Positions 9,900 to 17,319 of a stretch of DNA of 64,000 nt are shown here, piece by piece (the first letter of the stretch is position 1; each line of letters opens with the position of its first letter). Source of the DNA: Actinomyces oricola (lineage in GTDB: Bacteria > Actinomycetota > Actinomycetes > Actinomycetales > Actinomycetaceae). The notes under the pieces were generated by a model. That model saw only the letters and a list, made by a program, of their open reading frames with translations, did no database searches and was not told the DNA's origin. The DNA lies in assembly GCF_004104015.1 (NCBI RefSeq), contig NZ_RYFV01000005.1, positions 62,001 through 126,000 of the forward strand. Reading direction: 5' to 3'. A program made the translations under genes and the position numbers.

Positions 9900-9925
9900 C
9901 CCCACCTTACTCCACTTCCCTCCCC
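9900..9925 (-). promoter_or_regulatory. MraZ operator: three boxes at 10-bp spacing
   Basis: Reading on the minus strand, GGGGAG (9925-9920), GTGGAG (9915-9910) and GTGGGG (9905-9900) are separated by 4 nt each, giving an exact 10-bp period one DNA turn apart. They lie 36-61 nt upstream of the mraZ ATG. MraZ octamers are known to bind regularly spaced direct repeats before mraZ, so autoregulation is the likely role. Confidence 0.7.
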
Positions 9926-9996
9926 TTTCGCCCACAACGACACTGCCTGAGCATCACGATCTCATCTCAAACCGCGCCATACCGCCGTTTTCTCCA

Positions 9997-10012
9997 GTGG
10001 AGCAGAGTGGAG
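9997..10012 (+). promoter_or_regulatory. Second pair of MraZ-like boxes in opposite orientation
   Basis: Two perfect GTGGAG hexamers (9997-10002 and 10007-10012) occur on the plus strand, again at 10-bp spacing, about 75 bp upstream of the mraZ-proximal boxes. They match the central mraZ box exactly but are inverted. A distal operator is an inference. Confidence 0.4.
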
Positions 10013-10278
10013 GGAAAAGTCACGCCTCCCCCGCGCGCCGCGGGCCCCCACCCGGCCGGCACCTACACGAATATGACTAGCGCCATATATTCAGTGGATT
10101 GTTCTGGGCCCGAAGACCCGGATGCTCTTTCCTGCGACGGCACCGTTTTCCGCCTGTACCGGGTAGGACGGGCACGCAAAGGCCCCGTCACCTGCACTGC
10201 GGATGACGGGGCTTGAAGGTAAGGAGCGGGCGGGGCGGTGGAGGAGGGTGGAGGGGTGCCAGTGGGGTGATGGGGAGG
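10013..10278. other. Intergenic region between DUF3040 gene and mraZ boxes
   Basis: With 9865-10012 this makes a 414-nt gene-free stretch. It holds the MraZ boxes, an AT-rich patch (10067-10105) that could be the mraZ promoter, and the hairpin at 10182-10212. No convincing reading frame or RNA gene was seen, and I could not assign a -35/-10 pair. Confidence 0.5.
10182..10212 (-). terminator. Hairpin terminator after the DUF3040 gene
   Basis: A perfect 9-bp stem GCCCCGTCA / TGACGGGGC encloses a 13-nt loop and lies 66 nt past the DUF3040 stop. On the minus strand it is followed by CCTTTGCG, so there is only a weak U-tract. Confidence 0.5.
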
Positions 10279-10698
10279 TCAGTGGCCCTCGTCGCGGCGG
10301 CGATCCCAGCGCTCGGCCTGACGCTCCATGAACGTCGAACGCGTCGCCGATCCCGGACGGCCCCGACGCTTCGAGCCCCCGCCGCGGCCGCCTTCTGGGG
10401 GCGGGCCCCCCGGCGAGACCCGGGTGAGCATGTGTGTCACGCCGCACACGGCCAAGGCGAATCCAGCGACGCCAATGAGGATGGAGACAACGCCGTGGTT
10501 GACCATGACCGCGGCAATGACCAGGCACAGGCCGACCATGACCAGGGCTGCGCCCGCCCCGACATGGCGCGGGGAGAAGCGGTCCGCCTGGGGCTCGGTG
10601 GTCGTGGTCTCCATGGAGTCGACCAAATCTGGGGCATCGGCGTGCAACTGCGCCTCCAAGTCGCGCAGCACCTGCTGCTCGCGCTCCGACAATGCCAT
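10279..10698 (-). CDS. DUF3040 membrane protein
   Basis: Actinobacterial DUF3040 family protein of unknown function. The 139-residue product begins MALSEREQQVLRDLEAQL, the family signature, and has two adjacent membrane segments (about residues 46-64 and 68-90). It ends in a Gly/Arg-rich basic cytoplasmic tail. Length is typical. GAGGTG lies a few bases before the ATG. It is transcribed alone, in the same direction as dinB upstream and mraZ downstream. DUF3040 genes often lie next to the mraZ cluster in this phylum, which suggests but does not prove a cell-envelope role. Confidence 0.88.
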   Translation of the reverse strand: MALSEREQQVLRDLEAQLHADAPDLVDSMETTTTEPQADRFSPRHVGAGAALVMVGLCLVIAAVMVNHGVVSILIGVAGFALAVCGVTHMLTRVSPGGPPPEGGRGGGSKRRGRPGSATRSTFMERQAERWDRRRDEGH

Positions 10699-10872
10699 GG
10701 CACACCTCGTTTCCCGACCTGGGACCGGCTCTCGTGAAGGGGCACAGGGCGCCCTCGGCCTCAGGACCTCCAGGATAGGCGGTCATGGTCATTGGAGGGA
10801 AACCGGGTTTATCCCATCAGGTGGTGGCGCACAACCCCGGCCGCCCGGGAACCTCCCCTCTCCTCCGCTCTT

Positions 10873-10919
10873 CTTCGCGGTGTTCGCCCACCGCCCCACG
10901 GTGGGCGAACACCGCGAAG
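10873..10919 (-). terminator. Perfect 20-bp inverted repeat downstream of dinB
   Basis: A perfect 20-bp stem (10873-10892 with 10900-10919) closes a 7-nt loop and is centred about 110 nt after the dinB stop. The arms read CTTCGCGGTGTTCGCCCACC. No T-run follows on either strand, so it may be an actinobacterial U-less terminator. The surrounding 305-nt gap (10699-11003) shows nothing else. Confidence 0.6.
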
Positions 10920-11003
10920 GAGCGGTACAAAGCGGGGAAATAGCGGGGATGACGAGGGTGAGGGGCACTGAGAAAAGGTCGGGGAAGAAGGCGCCGCGGC
11001 GGG

Positions 11004-12221
11004 TCAGGAGGGCGGCGGCAGCAGGCTGGCCGGCGCCACAGCCTTCTTGCCCCAGCGGCGCCGCACCTCGTCGGCCGCCCGCTCGGGTGCGCCTCGACGA
11101 GGATTGTCGTCCAGCAGTAGCTGGACGCCGTCCGCGTCCCGGCCCAGGCCCTCAACCCGCACCCCTAGGAGCCGGAAGCCCCCGCCGGGCGTGGGCAGCG
11201 CCGCGAAAAGCGCCTCCACGGTGGCCCACAGGTCTACCGCCAGATCCGTGGAGGCGGGCATGGTGCGTGAACGGGTCACGGTGGTGAAGTCGGCGCCGCG
11301 GGCCTTGAGCACGACCACCCGGGCCCGCAGCGAGCCCGCGCGCAGGCGCGCCGCGCACTGGTGGCACTGGTCCAGCAGCACCCGGCGGGCATGATCACGG
11401 TCGGTAATCGTGTCGAAGAAGGTGGACTCGGTGCCAATGGACTTCTCCTCGCGCCGCGGGCTCACGGGGCGCGGGTCAATGCCGTGGGACAGGTCCGATA
11501 GGTGGCGGGCGGCGGCCGTGCCCAGGATTCGTTCCAGGAGGCGCACCTCGGTGGCGGCCAGGGTACGTACATCCTCAATTCCCCAGCGCGCCAGGGCCTG
11601 GGCGCTCTTCTCTCCGACTCCCCACAGGGCGCCCACCGGCAGGACGTTGAGGAAGTCCTGGGTGGCTGCGGCCGGGACGAGGAGGAGGCCGTCGGGCTTG
11701 GCGTGGGCGGAGGCGAGCTTGGCAACGAACTTGGTGGCGGCGACCCCCACCGAGGCGGGCACCCCGACCCGGGCGCGCACCTGCCGTCGGATCCATTGGC
11801 CGATGGCCACCGGGGTGCCCATGCGGCGGCGCGAGCCGGTCACATCCAAGAAGGCCTCGTCGACACTGACCCGTTCCAGGACGGGGGTCACCTCCCCCAG
11901 AATGCTCATGACCTGGGCCGAAACCGCCGAGTAGACGCTGTGGCGCACGGGCAGGACCACCGCCTGCGGGCAGCGGCGGCGAGCCTCGGCCATGGGCATG
12001 GCCGAACTCACCCCGAAGGCACGGGCCTCATAGGAGGCCGCTGAGACCACGCCGCGCCCATCGGCGCCCCCCACAATGACGGGCCTGCCCTCCAGTTCGG
12101 GGTGGTCCAGAAGCTCGACGGCGGCGAAGAATGCGTCCATATCGACGTGGAGGATGGGCGTGGCGGAGTCGTCCTCGCCCCAGGAGCGGCGCGCGGCGGG
12201 CGCCCGCGGTGCCCGGCTCAT
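11004..12221 (-). CDS. dinB: DNA polymerase IV (Y-family translesion polymerase)
   Basis: Error-prone polymerase that copies past damaged bases. The 405-residue protein has the Y-family palm with catalytic acids in HVDMDAFFAAVE (about residues 25-36) and SVDEAFLDVTG, followed by the helix-hairpin-helix thumb (LWGVGEKSAQAL) and little-finger domain. Near the C-terminus QLLLDD fits a beta-clamp-binding peptide. The ATG at 12221 has AAGGAGG 4 nt upstream. It stands alone, with a strong inverted repeat downstream. No LexA-type box was recognised before it. Confidence 0.95.
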   Translation of the reverse strand: MSRAPRAPAARRSWGEDDSATPILHVDMDAFFAAVELLDHPELEGRPVIVGGADGRGVVSAASYEARAFGVSSAMPMAEARRRCPQAVVLPVRHSVYSAVSAQVMSILGEVTPVLERVSVDEAFLDVTGSRRRMGTPVAIGQWIRRQVRARVGVPASVGVAATKFVAKLASAHAKPDGLLLVPAAATQDFLNVLPVGALWGVGEKSAQALARWGIEDVRTLAATEVRLLERILGTAAARHLSDLSHGIDPRPVSPRREEKSIGTESTFFDTITDRDHARRVLLDQCHQCAARLRAGSLRARVVVLKARGADFTTVTRSRTMPASTDLAVDLWATVEALFAALPTPGGGFRLLGVRVEGLGRDADGVQLLLDDNPRRGAPERAADEVRRRWGKKAVAPASLLPPPS

Positions 12222-12322
12222 AGTTCCTCCTTCCTCTCACCCCCGCCCCGTAGGCATCCGGGGCCTTGGTGGAGCGTCATCGTCAAGGGTTCAAGGGCCT
12301 TGCCCGCGCCGCCGTTCTACCG

Positions 12323-12362
12323 GGTGCTGTCAGGTCCTGTCAGGTGCTGTCAGGTCCTGCCA
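12323..12362 (+). repeat. 10-bp tandem repeat, about 4 copies
   Basis: Four successive 10-bp units read GGTGCTGTCA, GGTCCTGTCA, GGTGCTGTCA and GGTCCTGCCA, alternating G and C at the fourth base, so a 20-bp period is also present. They lie about 62 bp before the GTG of the spermidine-synthase-like gene, upstream of its likely -10 box. Confidence 0.8.
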
Positions 12363-12411
12363 GATCCCGCTGAAATGCTGCCGGCCACGGGCCCAGTGCC
12401 CGCACCCAGGC

Positions 12412-12417
12412 TAACGT
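12412..12417 (+). promoter_or_regulatory. Candidate -10 box for a leaderless spermidine-synthase-like gene
   Basis: TAACGT is followed by 6 nt and then the GTG at 12424. No Shine-Dalgarno sequence is present, which fits a leaderless transcript starting at the GTG. Confidence 0.55.
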
Positions 12418-12423
12418 GCCCCT

Positions 12424-13260
12424 GTGACACCGAAGCGCCCCCTGAGGCATTCCTCTCCCGCCCCGGTGCGCTCCCGTGGCGCCCGCAGCCTGGCGGACCT
12501 GCCCGCCGGCCCGGTGACCACCTCCCTGGCTACTGCACGGCTCCAGCGCCGCGAGACGGGAATCCTCCTACTCCTCGATGGCGCCGAGTCCTCCTGGATC
12601 GACCTGGAGGATCCTGCGCACCTGGATTTTGAATACCTTCAGCAGATGGACGCCGCCCTGACCGCGCTGCACGGCCCCCGGACTCCGGTGCGGGCAGTCC
12701 ACCTGGGGGCTGCGGGCTGCGCCCTGGCCCGGGCCTGGGACGCTACGCGCCCGGGTTCGACCCAGCTGGCGGTGGAAATCGATGAGGTCCTGGCCTCCTC
12801 GGTGCGCCAGTGGTTCGACCTGCCGCGCGCCCCGAAGCTGCGCATGAGGGTGGGTGATGCGGCCGAGGTGGCCCCCACATTGCGCCCGGGCCAGTGGGAT
12901 GTGGTCGTGCGTGATGTCTTCGCCGCCGGGGGCGTGCCCGAGCCCTGTCGCAGTCGTGAATTCCTGCGCGCCTGTGCGCGCGCCCTGGCGCCCGGCGGGC
13001 TATTCCTGGTCAACACCTCCTCGGTGCCCCGCTCCCGGGCCGGCGCGGAGTTGGTGCGCCTGCGAGAAACTTTCGCCGGGGTGCTCGTCGTGGGGGACGC
13101 CGCGGTGGTGCGCGGCAAACGGCGCGGAAACCTGGTGGCCGTGGCCCGCCGAGAGCCCTTCACTGCCGCCCAGGCCGACGCCGTGGAGCGGGCCGTGCGG
13201 CGCCTGCCCCTGCCGGTGCGCACCTGGGAGCCGCAGAACCCGGCGCTGCCCCGCCCCTGA
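12424..13260 (+). CDS. Spermidine synthase-like (SAM-fold) protein
   Basis: The 278-residue protein resembles the catalytic domain of spermidine/spermine synthases. It has DLEDPAHLDFEYLQQM, the nucleotide-binding segment VRAVHLGAAGCALARAW, the acidic turn LAVEIDEVL, and WDVVVRDVFAAGGVP followed by LRACARALAPGGLFLVN. These are typical of the spermine/spermidine synthase superfamily and related methyltransferase folds. The N-terminal tetramerisation region of true SpeE is short here, so polyamine synthesis is uncertain and a methyltransferase-like role is possible. The GTG at 12424 appears to be leaderless. It converges on the PAC2 gene, 72 nt away. Confidence 0.8.
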   Translation: MTPKRPLRHSSPAPVRSRGARSLADLPAGPVTTSLATARLQRRETGILLLLDGAESSWIDLEDPAHLDFEYLQQMDAALTALHGPRTPVRAVHLGAAGCALARAWDATRPGSTQLAVEIDEVLASSVRQWFDLPRAPKLRMRVGDAAEVAPTLRPGQWDVVVRDVFAAGGVPEPCRSREFLRACARALAPGGLFLVNTSSVPRSRAGAELVRLRETFAGVLVVGDAAVVRGKRRGNLVAVARREPFTAAQADAVERAVRRLPLPVRTWEPQNPALPRP

Positions 13261-13332
13261 CGCGGGCTCCCGGGCTCCGGCGCGGGCATCGACAGCCATG
13301 GCTCGGGGCCTCCGGGCATAGCCGGGTATAGC

Positions 13333-14265
13333 TCAGGGGCCACCGGGCGGCTCGGCGCGAGGCCTGCCCTCGGAGTCGGCCCCGGTGTCGTTGGCCTCCA
13401 AGAAGGCCTCCAGGCGGGCCCCGATCTCGTCGGCGCTGGGCAGGTCGAAGGCGTCGGAGAGCCCTTCGGCGCTCTGCGGGGCGACGGCGTCGTACTGCGC
13501 CTCCAGGGCGGCGACGACGGCGCTGACCTCGGAGTGCTCGGCGGCCTCCGCATCAATCTCGCCGCGGTGAATGCTCGCGGCGGCCTCCAGATCGCCCACG
13601 GGCAGGGCCAGGCCGGTGGTGTCCGCGGCGGCCCGCAGCAGCGCGGCGGCCCCGGCCGGGTAGTCGTCGCGGGCCAGGTAGTGGGGCACTGAGGCTGTCA
13701 GGCCCCGGGAGTCCATGCCCGTCTCGCCCAAGCGCAACTCCAGGAAAGAGCCCATGGTGGCGGGCAGTTCGACGGTGCCGAAGAAGTCCTGCTGCTCGGG
13801 CAGCAGCTCGCGCTTGGAGCCGTGGTAGTGGATGACCGTGGGGCGGGTGTGGGGCACGGCCAGCGGAATGCCGGTCAGCCCCACCGCTTGGCCGACGCCC
13901 ATGGAGACGGTCAGGTGCGCCACGGCGGCGCCGAACTCCTCCCAGCGGTAGTCGGGCTCGGCGCCGTGGAGGACCAGAAGCTGCTCGCCGTCGTCGTCCT
14001 GGAACAGGTCCAGGACCAGCTCGGGCATGGACACCCGCGCGAAGCTGCGCTCGGAGAAGGTCATGACCGGGCGCCTGGCCCGGTAGTCCAGGAGGGCATC
14101 GACATCAAAAGTGGCCAACCGCTCATGAGGCAGGGTCATGAGAAGCTGCTCAATGGCCAGGGCGCCGACGTGCCCGGCATCCATGGCGCCGTCGAGGTGG
14201 TGAAGAAGGACACGCGGGGAGAGGGGCTCGCCGGCGTGACGATCAATAGTGAACAACGGTCTCAT
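13333..14265 (-). CDS. PAC2 family protein
   Basis: The 310-residue product belongs to the PAC2 (proteasome assembly chaperone 2-like) family, common in actinobacteria and of unknown bacterial function. Visible features are FEGWMDA-like LDGAMDAG near residue 25, PDYRWEEFGAAV, the core VGLTGIPLAVPHTRP, and VPHYLARDDYPAGAAALL, all characteristic. I chose the ATG at 14265 because AGGAGAGGAC immediately precedes it; the frame is open about 70 codons further upstream but that part is low-complexity. Its start faces away from helR across 286 nt, so the two genes are divergently transcribed. Confidence 0.88.
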   Translation of the reverse strand: MRPLFTIDRHAGEPLSPRVLLHHLDGAMDAGHVGALAIEQLLMTLPHERLATFDVDALLDYRARRPVMTFSERSFARVSMPELVLDLFQDDDGEQLLVLHGAEPDYRWEEFGAAVAHLTVSMGVGQAVGLTGIPLAVPHTRPTVIHYHGSKRELLPEQQDFFGTVELPATMGSFLELRLGETGMDSRGLTASVPHYLARDDYPAGAAALLRAAADTTGLALPVGDLEAAASIHRGEIDAEAAEHSEVSAVVAALEAQYDAVAPQSAEGLSDAFDLPSADEIGARLEAFLEANDTGADSEGRPRAEPPGGP

Positions 14266-14522
14266 GGTCCTCTCCTCTCCTGCCGATGGGGGTCGGTGCG
14301 GCGCTTGCCCCCTGGGCGGGGGCCTGGTTGTGGGGAACTGGCTCGTTGGCTGCAACAGCACGGCCGGCCGGGGTGTTCCGGGATGCCGGTCACGGCGGGC
14401 CTGTTCGCTGTGGGCGTCCGCGCGGCCCGCTGGCGAGGAGAATAATGGATCGGCCTGTGCCCGGTCTTGGGCCGGCACTCAGGACGCGTTAGCGCTCGGC
14501 CAGGGCGCGAGGCGCCCGGCTT

Positions 14523-14528
14523 TAGACT
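14523..14528 (+). promoter_or_regulatory. Candidate -10 box of the helR-like gene
   Basis: TAGACT sits 23 nt before the GTG at 14552, leaving room for GGGAG as ribosome binding site, so a short leader is predicted. No convincing -35 was found. Confidence 0.35.
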
Positions 14529-14551
14529 CCGTCACGACCCAGGGAGACTAT

Positions 14552-17191
14552 GTGAGCACTCCGAGCCGCCCCGCGACCGCCGGCCGCTCCTCAGCCCCGG
14601 ATGACCCGGATGGCACGGTCACCGAGCTGGGCCGGGCCGACCCGCTTCAGGAGATCGCCGCGGAGCAGAAGGTGGTCGACCGCGCCTACACCGAGCTCGA
14701 CCGCCAGTTGGCCGCGGCCCGAGAAGCGCTGGCGGCCACGGAGGCCAAGGGGGTCTCGGGCACCCACCAGTCACGTGGGGAACGCGACGCCTATGCGGTG
14801 CACTACACCAACCTCGTCACCGCCCTGGAGGGTGTGGAGGACCGGCTGGTGTTCGGGCGCATGGACATGACCGAGTCGGCCAGGGGCGATGCCCCCGGCG
14901 ACCAGGACGAACATGACGAAGAGGAGGGGGCCGACGGCGTGCAGAACACCCCCGCCCGCCCCGGCGTCGGAGGGCCGCAGGACCCGCCCACCGGCCCGTC
15001 GGCCGGCCCCAGGGGCCCGGTGCTCCCCCCGGCCCATCAGAACCGCCCACGGCACTACGTGGGGCGCATTGGCCTGCAGGACGCGAACCGCCGCGAGGTG
15101 GTGCTGGACTGGCGGGCGCCCCTGGCCCGGGCCTTCTACCAGGCCACCGCCTCCGACCCCATGGGGCTGGTGCGCCGTCGCCACCTCGACACTCGTGCTC
15201 GCCGCGTCCTGGGGGTGGAGGACGAGCTCATTGACGTGTCCGCACTCACTGACCGGCAGGGCGCCGAGGCCCGCCTGGCCACTGCGGGGCTTCAAGGCGA
15301 GGGGGCGCTGATCGCCGCCATGTCGGCGGCGCGCGAGGGGCGCATGGGCGACATTGTCGCCACCATCCAGGCTGAGCAGGATCGCGTTGTCACCGCCCCG
15401 GGCACCGGCGTGCTCGTGGTCCAGGGCGGCCCGGGTACGGGCAAGACGGCGGTGGCCCTGCACCGGGTGGCCTACCTCTTCTACGCCGAGCGGGCGCGCC
15501 TGGAGCGCTCGGGGGTATTGCTGGTGGGCCCCTCGCGCACCTTCCTGCGCTATGTGGAGCAGGTGCTGCCCTCCCTGGGTGAGACCGGCGTGGTGTCCAC
15601 GACCGTCGCCGACCTGGTGCCCGGGGTGCGGGCGCGCGGCACGGAGCCGGCGGCGGTGGCTGAACTCAAGGGGCGCGTGGTGTGGGCGCAGGTCCTGCGA
15701 CGGGCTGTGCGCGACCTGCAGCGAGTGCCCCGGGCGCCGCGCGCGATTATGGTCCAGGGCACGCGCCTGCTCCTGCAACCGGGTGACGTGCGCGAGGCCA
15801 TGGCCCGGGCCCGCCGTTCCGGGCGGCCCCACAACCTGGCTCGCGAACCCTTCGTGCTGTGGCTGCTGGAGCGCCTGACCGACCAGTACGCGGCCGCCAC
15901 CGGGCAGGACGCCTCGGACGCTGACACCCGTGCCTGGATCCGTGAGGACATCCGTACCGCCCGGGATGCGCGCAGGGAGATCAACCTGTGCTGGATGCCG
16001 ACGGCGCCCGTGGGCCTCCTGGAGCGCCTTTGGTCCCGTCCGGCCCTGCTGGAGCGCCTGGCCCCCGAGCTGGAAGCGGCCGAGCGGGCGCTGCTGGCGC
16101 GGTCGGCCGGCTCCGAGTTGACGGCGGCGGACGTGCCGCTCATTGATGAACTCGCTGAACTGCTGGGCCCCAGTGAAGACGCCGAGGCCCGCCGGGCGCG
16201 CCTGGAGGCGCGCCGGCGCGAAGAACTGGTGGCCTACGCCGCCCAGGCAATCGAGTCCCAGGACCTGGGCGGGGGCATGGTCGACGCCGAAATGCTCGCC
16301 AGCCGCATGGCTGACACCGGCCCCTCCCTGACATTGGCCGAACGGGCGCGGGCCGACCGCACCTGGACCTACGGCCATGTGGTGGTCGATGAGGCTCAGG
16401 AACTGGGGGCCATGGCCTGGCGGGCCCTGGCCCGGCGCTGCCCGGTGCGCTCCTTCACGGTGGTTGGCGACCTGGCCCAGTATTCGGGGCCCAGCGCCCC
16501 AGAGTCCTGGGGGCAGGTGCTCTCCTGTCTGGGCGCCGCCGAATCCGATCGACGCCCGACGGCGGATGGAGCCGGCCGGGGCTCGGCGCCCTCGCGCCGA
16601 AGGATGGCCTCGACTCCGCTGCACGAGGAGGTTCTCACCGTGTGCTATCGCACTCCGGCGACGATTATGGCGGCCGCTGAGGCGGTTGTCACCGCCTTGG
16701 GCCACCCGCCGGTCTACCCGGTCTCCTCAGTGCGGGACCTGCCCGGCTGCCTCATAGTCGAGGACCACTCTCCGACAGCGGTCGACGAGGCGGCCTGGGC
16801 GGTGGCGCTGCGCGGGGCGGTGCGCCAGGAGTGCCGGGCCCTGGACGAGGAGGTTGGCCCCCACAGCGGCCGCATTGCCGTCATCGCTCCGGACCCGTCG
16901 GCGGTGGCCGCAGTTCTGCGGGCCGATCCTGCGCTGGAGGCGGCCATGGAGGCCCCTGGAGGGGACGTGCTGCGCGCCCGCCTGGCCGTCATGGGCCCGA
17001 TCCTGTCCAAGGGCCTGGAGTTCGACACCGTCGTCCTGGTGGATCCTGGACTCCTCGGAGCGGTCAGCGCCGGGGACTTGTACGTGGCCATGACCCGCCC
17101 CACGCGCCGTCTGCACGTGGTTTCCCACGCCCCGCTGCCGACCGGCCTGGAGGCCTCGGATGCCTCCGCGCCGGTCCCCGGCGAACGGTGA
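14552..17191 (+). CDS. RNA polymerase recycling motor ATPase, HelR/HelD type (superfamily 1 helicase fold)
   Basis: The 879-residue protein has the HelD layout. An N-terminal antiparallel helical arm (about residues 30-110, rich in Glu and Ala) is followed by an acidic linker (about 113-130). The superfamily 1 ATPase modules contain Walker A GGPGTGKT (292-299), Walker B DEAQ (613-616), VVGDLAQYSG, CYRTPATIM, and a C-terminal KGLEFDTVVLVDP plus YVAMTRPTRRLHV. HelD-family proteins bind RNA polymerase and remove stalled complexes; the HelR branch in actinobacteria can also displace rifamycins. Which branch this belongs to cannot be decided by eye. The GTG at 14552 with GGGAG upstream is preferred; a longer frame (from 14249) overlaps the PAC2 gene. 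Confidence 0.88.
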   Translation: MSTPSRPATAGRSSAPDDPDGTVTELGRADPLQEIAAEQKVVDRAYTELDRQLAAAREALAATEAKGVSGTHQSRGERDAYAVHYTNLVTALEGVEDRLVFGRMDMTESARGDAPGDQDEHDEEEGADGVQNTPARPGVGGPQDPPTGPSAGPRGPVLPPAHQNRPRHYVGRIGLQDANRREVVLDWRAPLARAFYQATASDPMGLVRRRHLDTRARRVLGVEDELIDVSALTDRQGAEARLATAGLQGEGALIAAMSAAREGRMGDIVATIQAEQDRVVTAPGTGVLVVQGGPGTGKTAVALHRVAYLFYAERARLERSGVLLVGPSRTFLRYVEQVLPSLGETGVVSTTVADLVPGVRARGTEPAAVAELKGRVVWAQVLRRAVRDLQRVPRAPRAIMVQGTRLLLQPGDVREAMARARRSGRPHNLAREPFVLWLLERLTDQYAAATGQDASDADTRAWIREDIRTARDARREINLCWMPTAPVGLLERLWSRPALLERLAPELEAAERALLARSAGSELTAADVPLIDELAELLGPSEDAEARRARLEARRREELVAYAAQAIESQDLGGGMVDAEMLASRMADTGPSLTLAERARADRTWTYGHVVVDEAQELGAMAWRALARRCPVRSFTVVGDLAQYSGPSAPESWGQVLSCLGAAESDRRPTADGAGRGSAPSRRRMASTPLHEEVLTVCYRTPATIMAAAEAVVTALGHPPVYPVSSVRDLPGCLIVEDHSPTAVDEAAWAVALRGAVRQECRALDEEVGPHSGRIAVIAPDPSAVAAVLRADPALEAAMEAPGGDVLRARLAVMGPILSKGLEFDTVVLVDPGLLGAVSAGDLYVAMTRPTRRLHVVSHAPLPTGLEASDASAPVPGER

Positions 17192-17230
17192 GCGGCAGCC
17201 CACACCGAGCTGGTCGTTCGTGCACGAGCC

Positions 17231-17265
17231 TTCCTACGCAACCGTAGGTTACGGTTGCGTAGGAA
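17231..17265 (+). promoter_or_regulatory. Perfect 16-bp palindrome before the fadD pair, probable operator
   Basis: Arms TTCCTACGCAACCGTA (17231-17246) and its exact complement (17250-17265) flank a 3-nt centre. An AATAAT -10-like hexamer (17264-17269) overlaps the right arm, and the fadD GTG lies at 17320. Its position over a promoter suggests a dimeric repressor site, perhaps a TetR-type lipid regulator (inference). It could also act as a terminator for helR, which ends 40 nt upstream, although no T-run follows. Confidence 0.65.
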
Positions 17266-17319
17266 TAATGGACTGGCGCCCGCTGCGCATGCCGCGAGCG
17301 CCTGGGGGAAGGGGAACCC

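Noticed and set aside
10873-10919. Long inverted repeat considered as an insertion-sequence end or MITE
   Set aside because: No flanking target duplication, no transposase and no second copy in the window.
12323-12362. Tandem repeats considered as a CRISPR array
   Set aside because: Units are 10 bp with no spacers, and no cas genes are present.
14771-16705. 644-codon minus-strand frame opposite the HelR-like gene
   Set aside because: Shadow of a GC-rich gene; the plus-strand product has complete helicase motifs and a good start.
17231-17265. Palindrome considered as a simple Rho-independent terminator of helR
   Set aside because: No T-run follows and a -10-like hexamer overlaps it; an operator fits better, although termination is not excluded.
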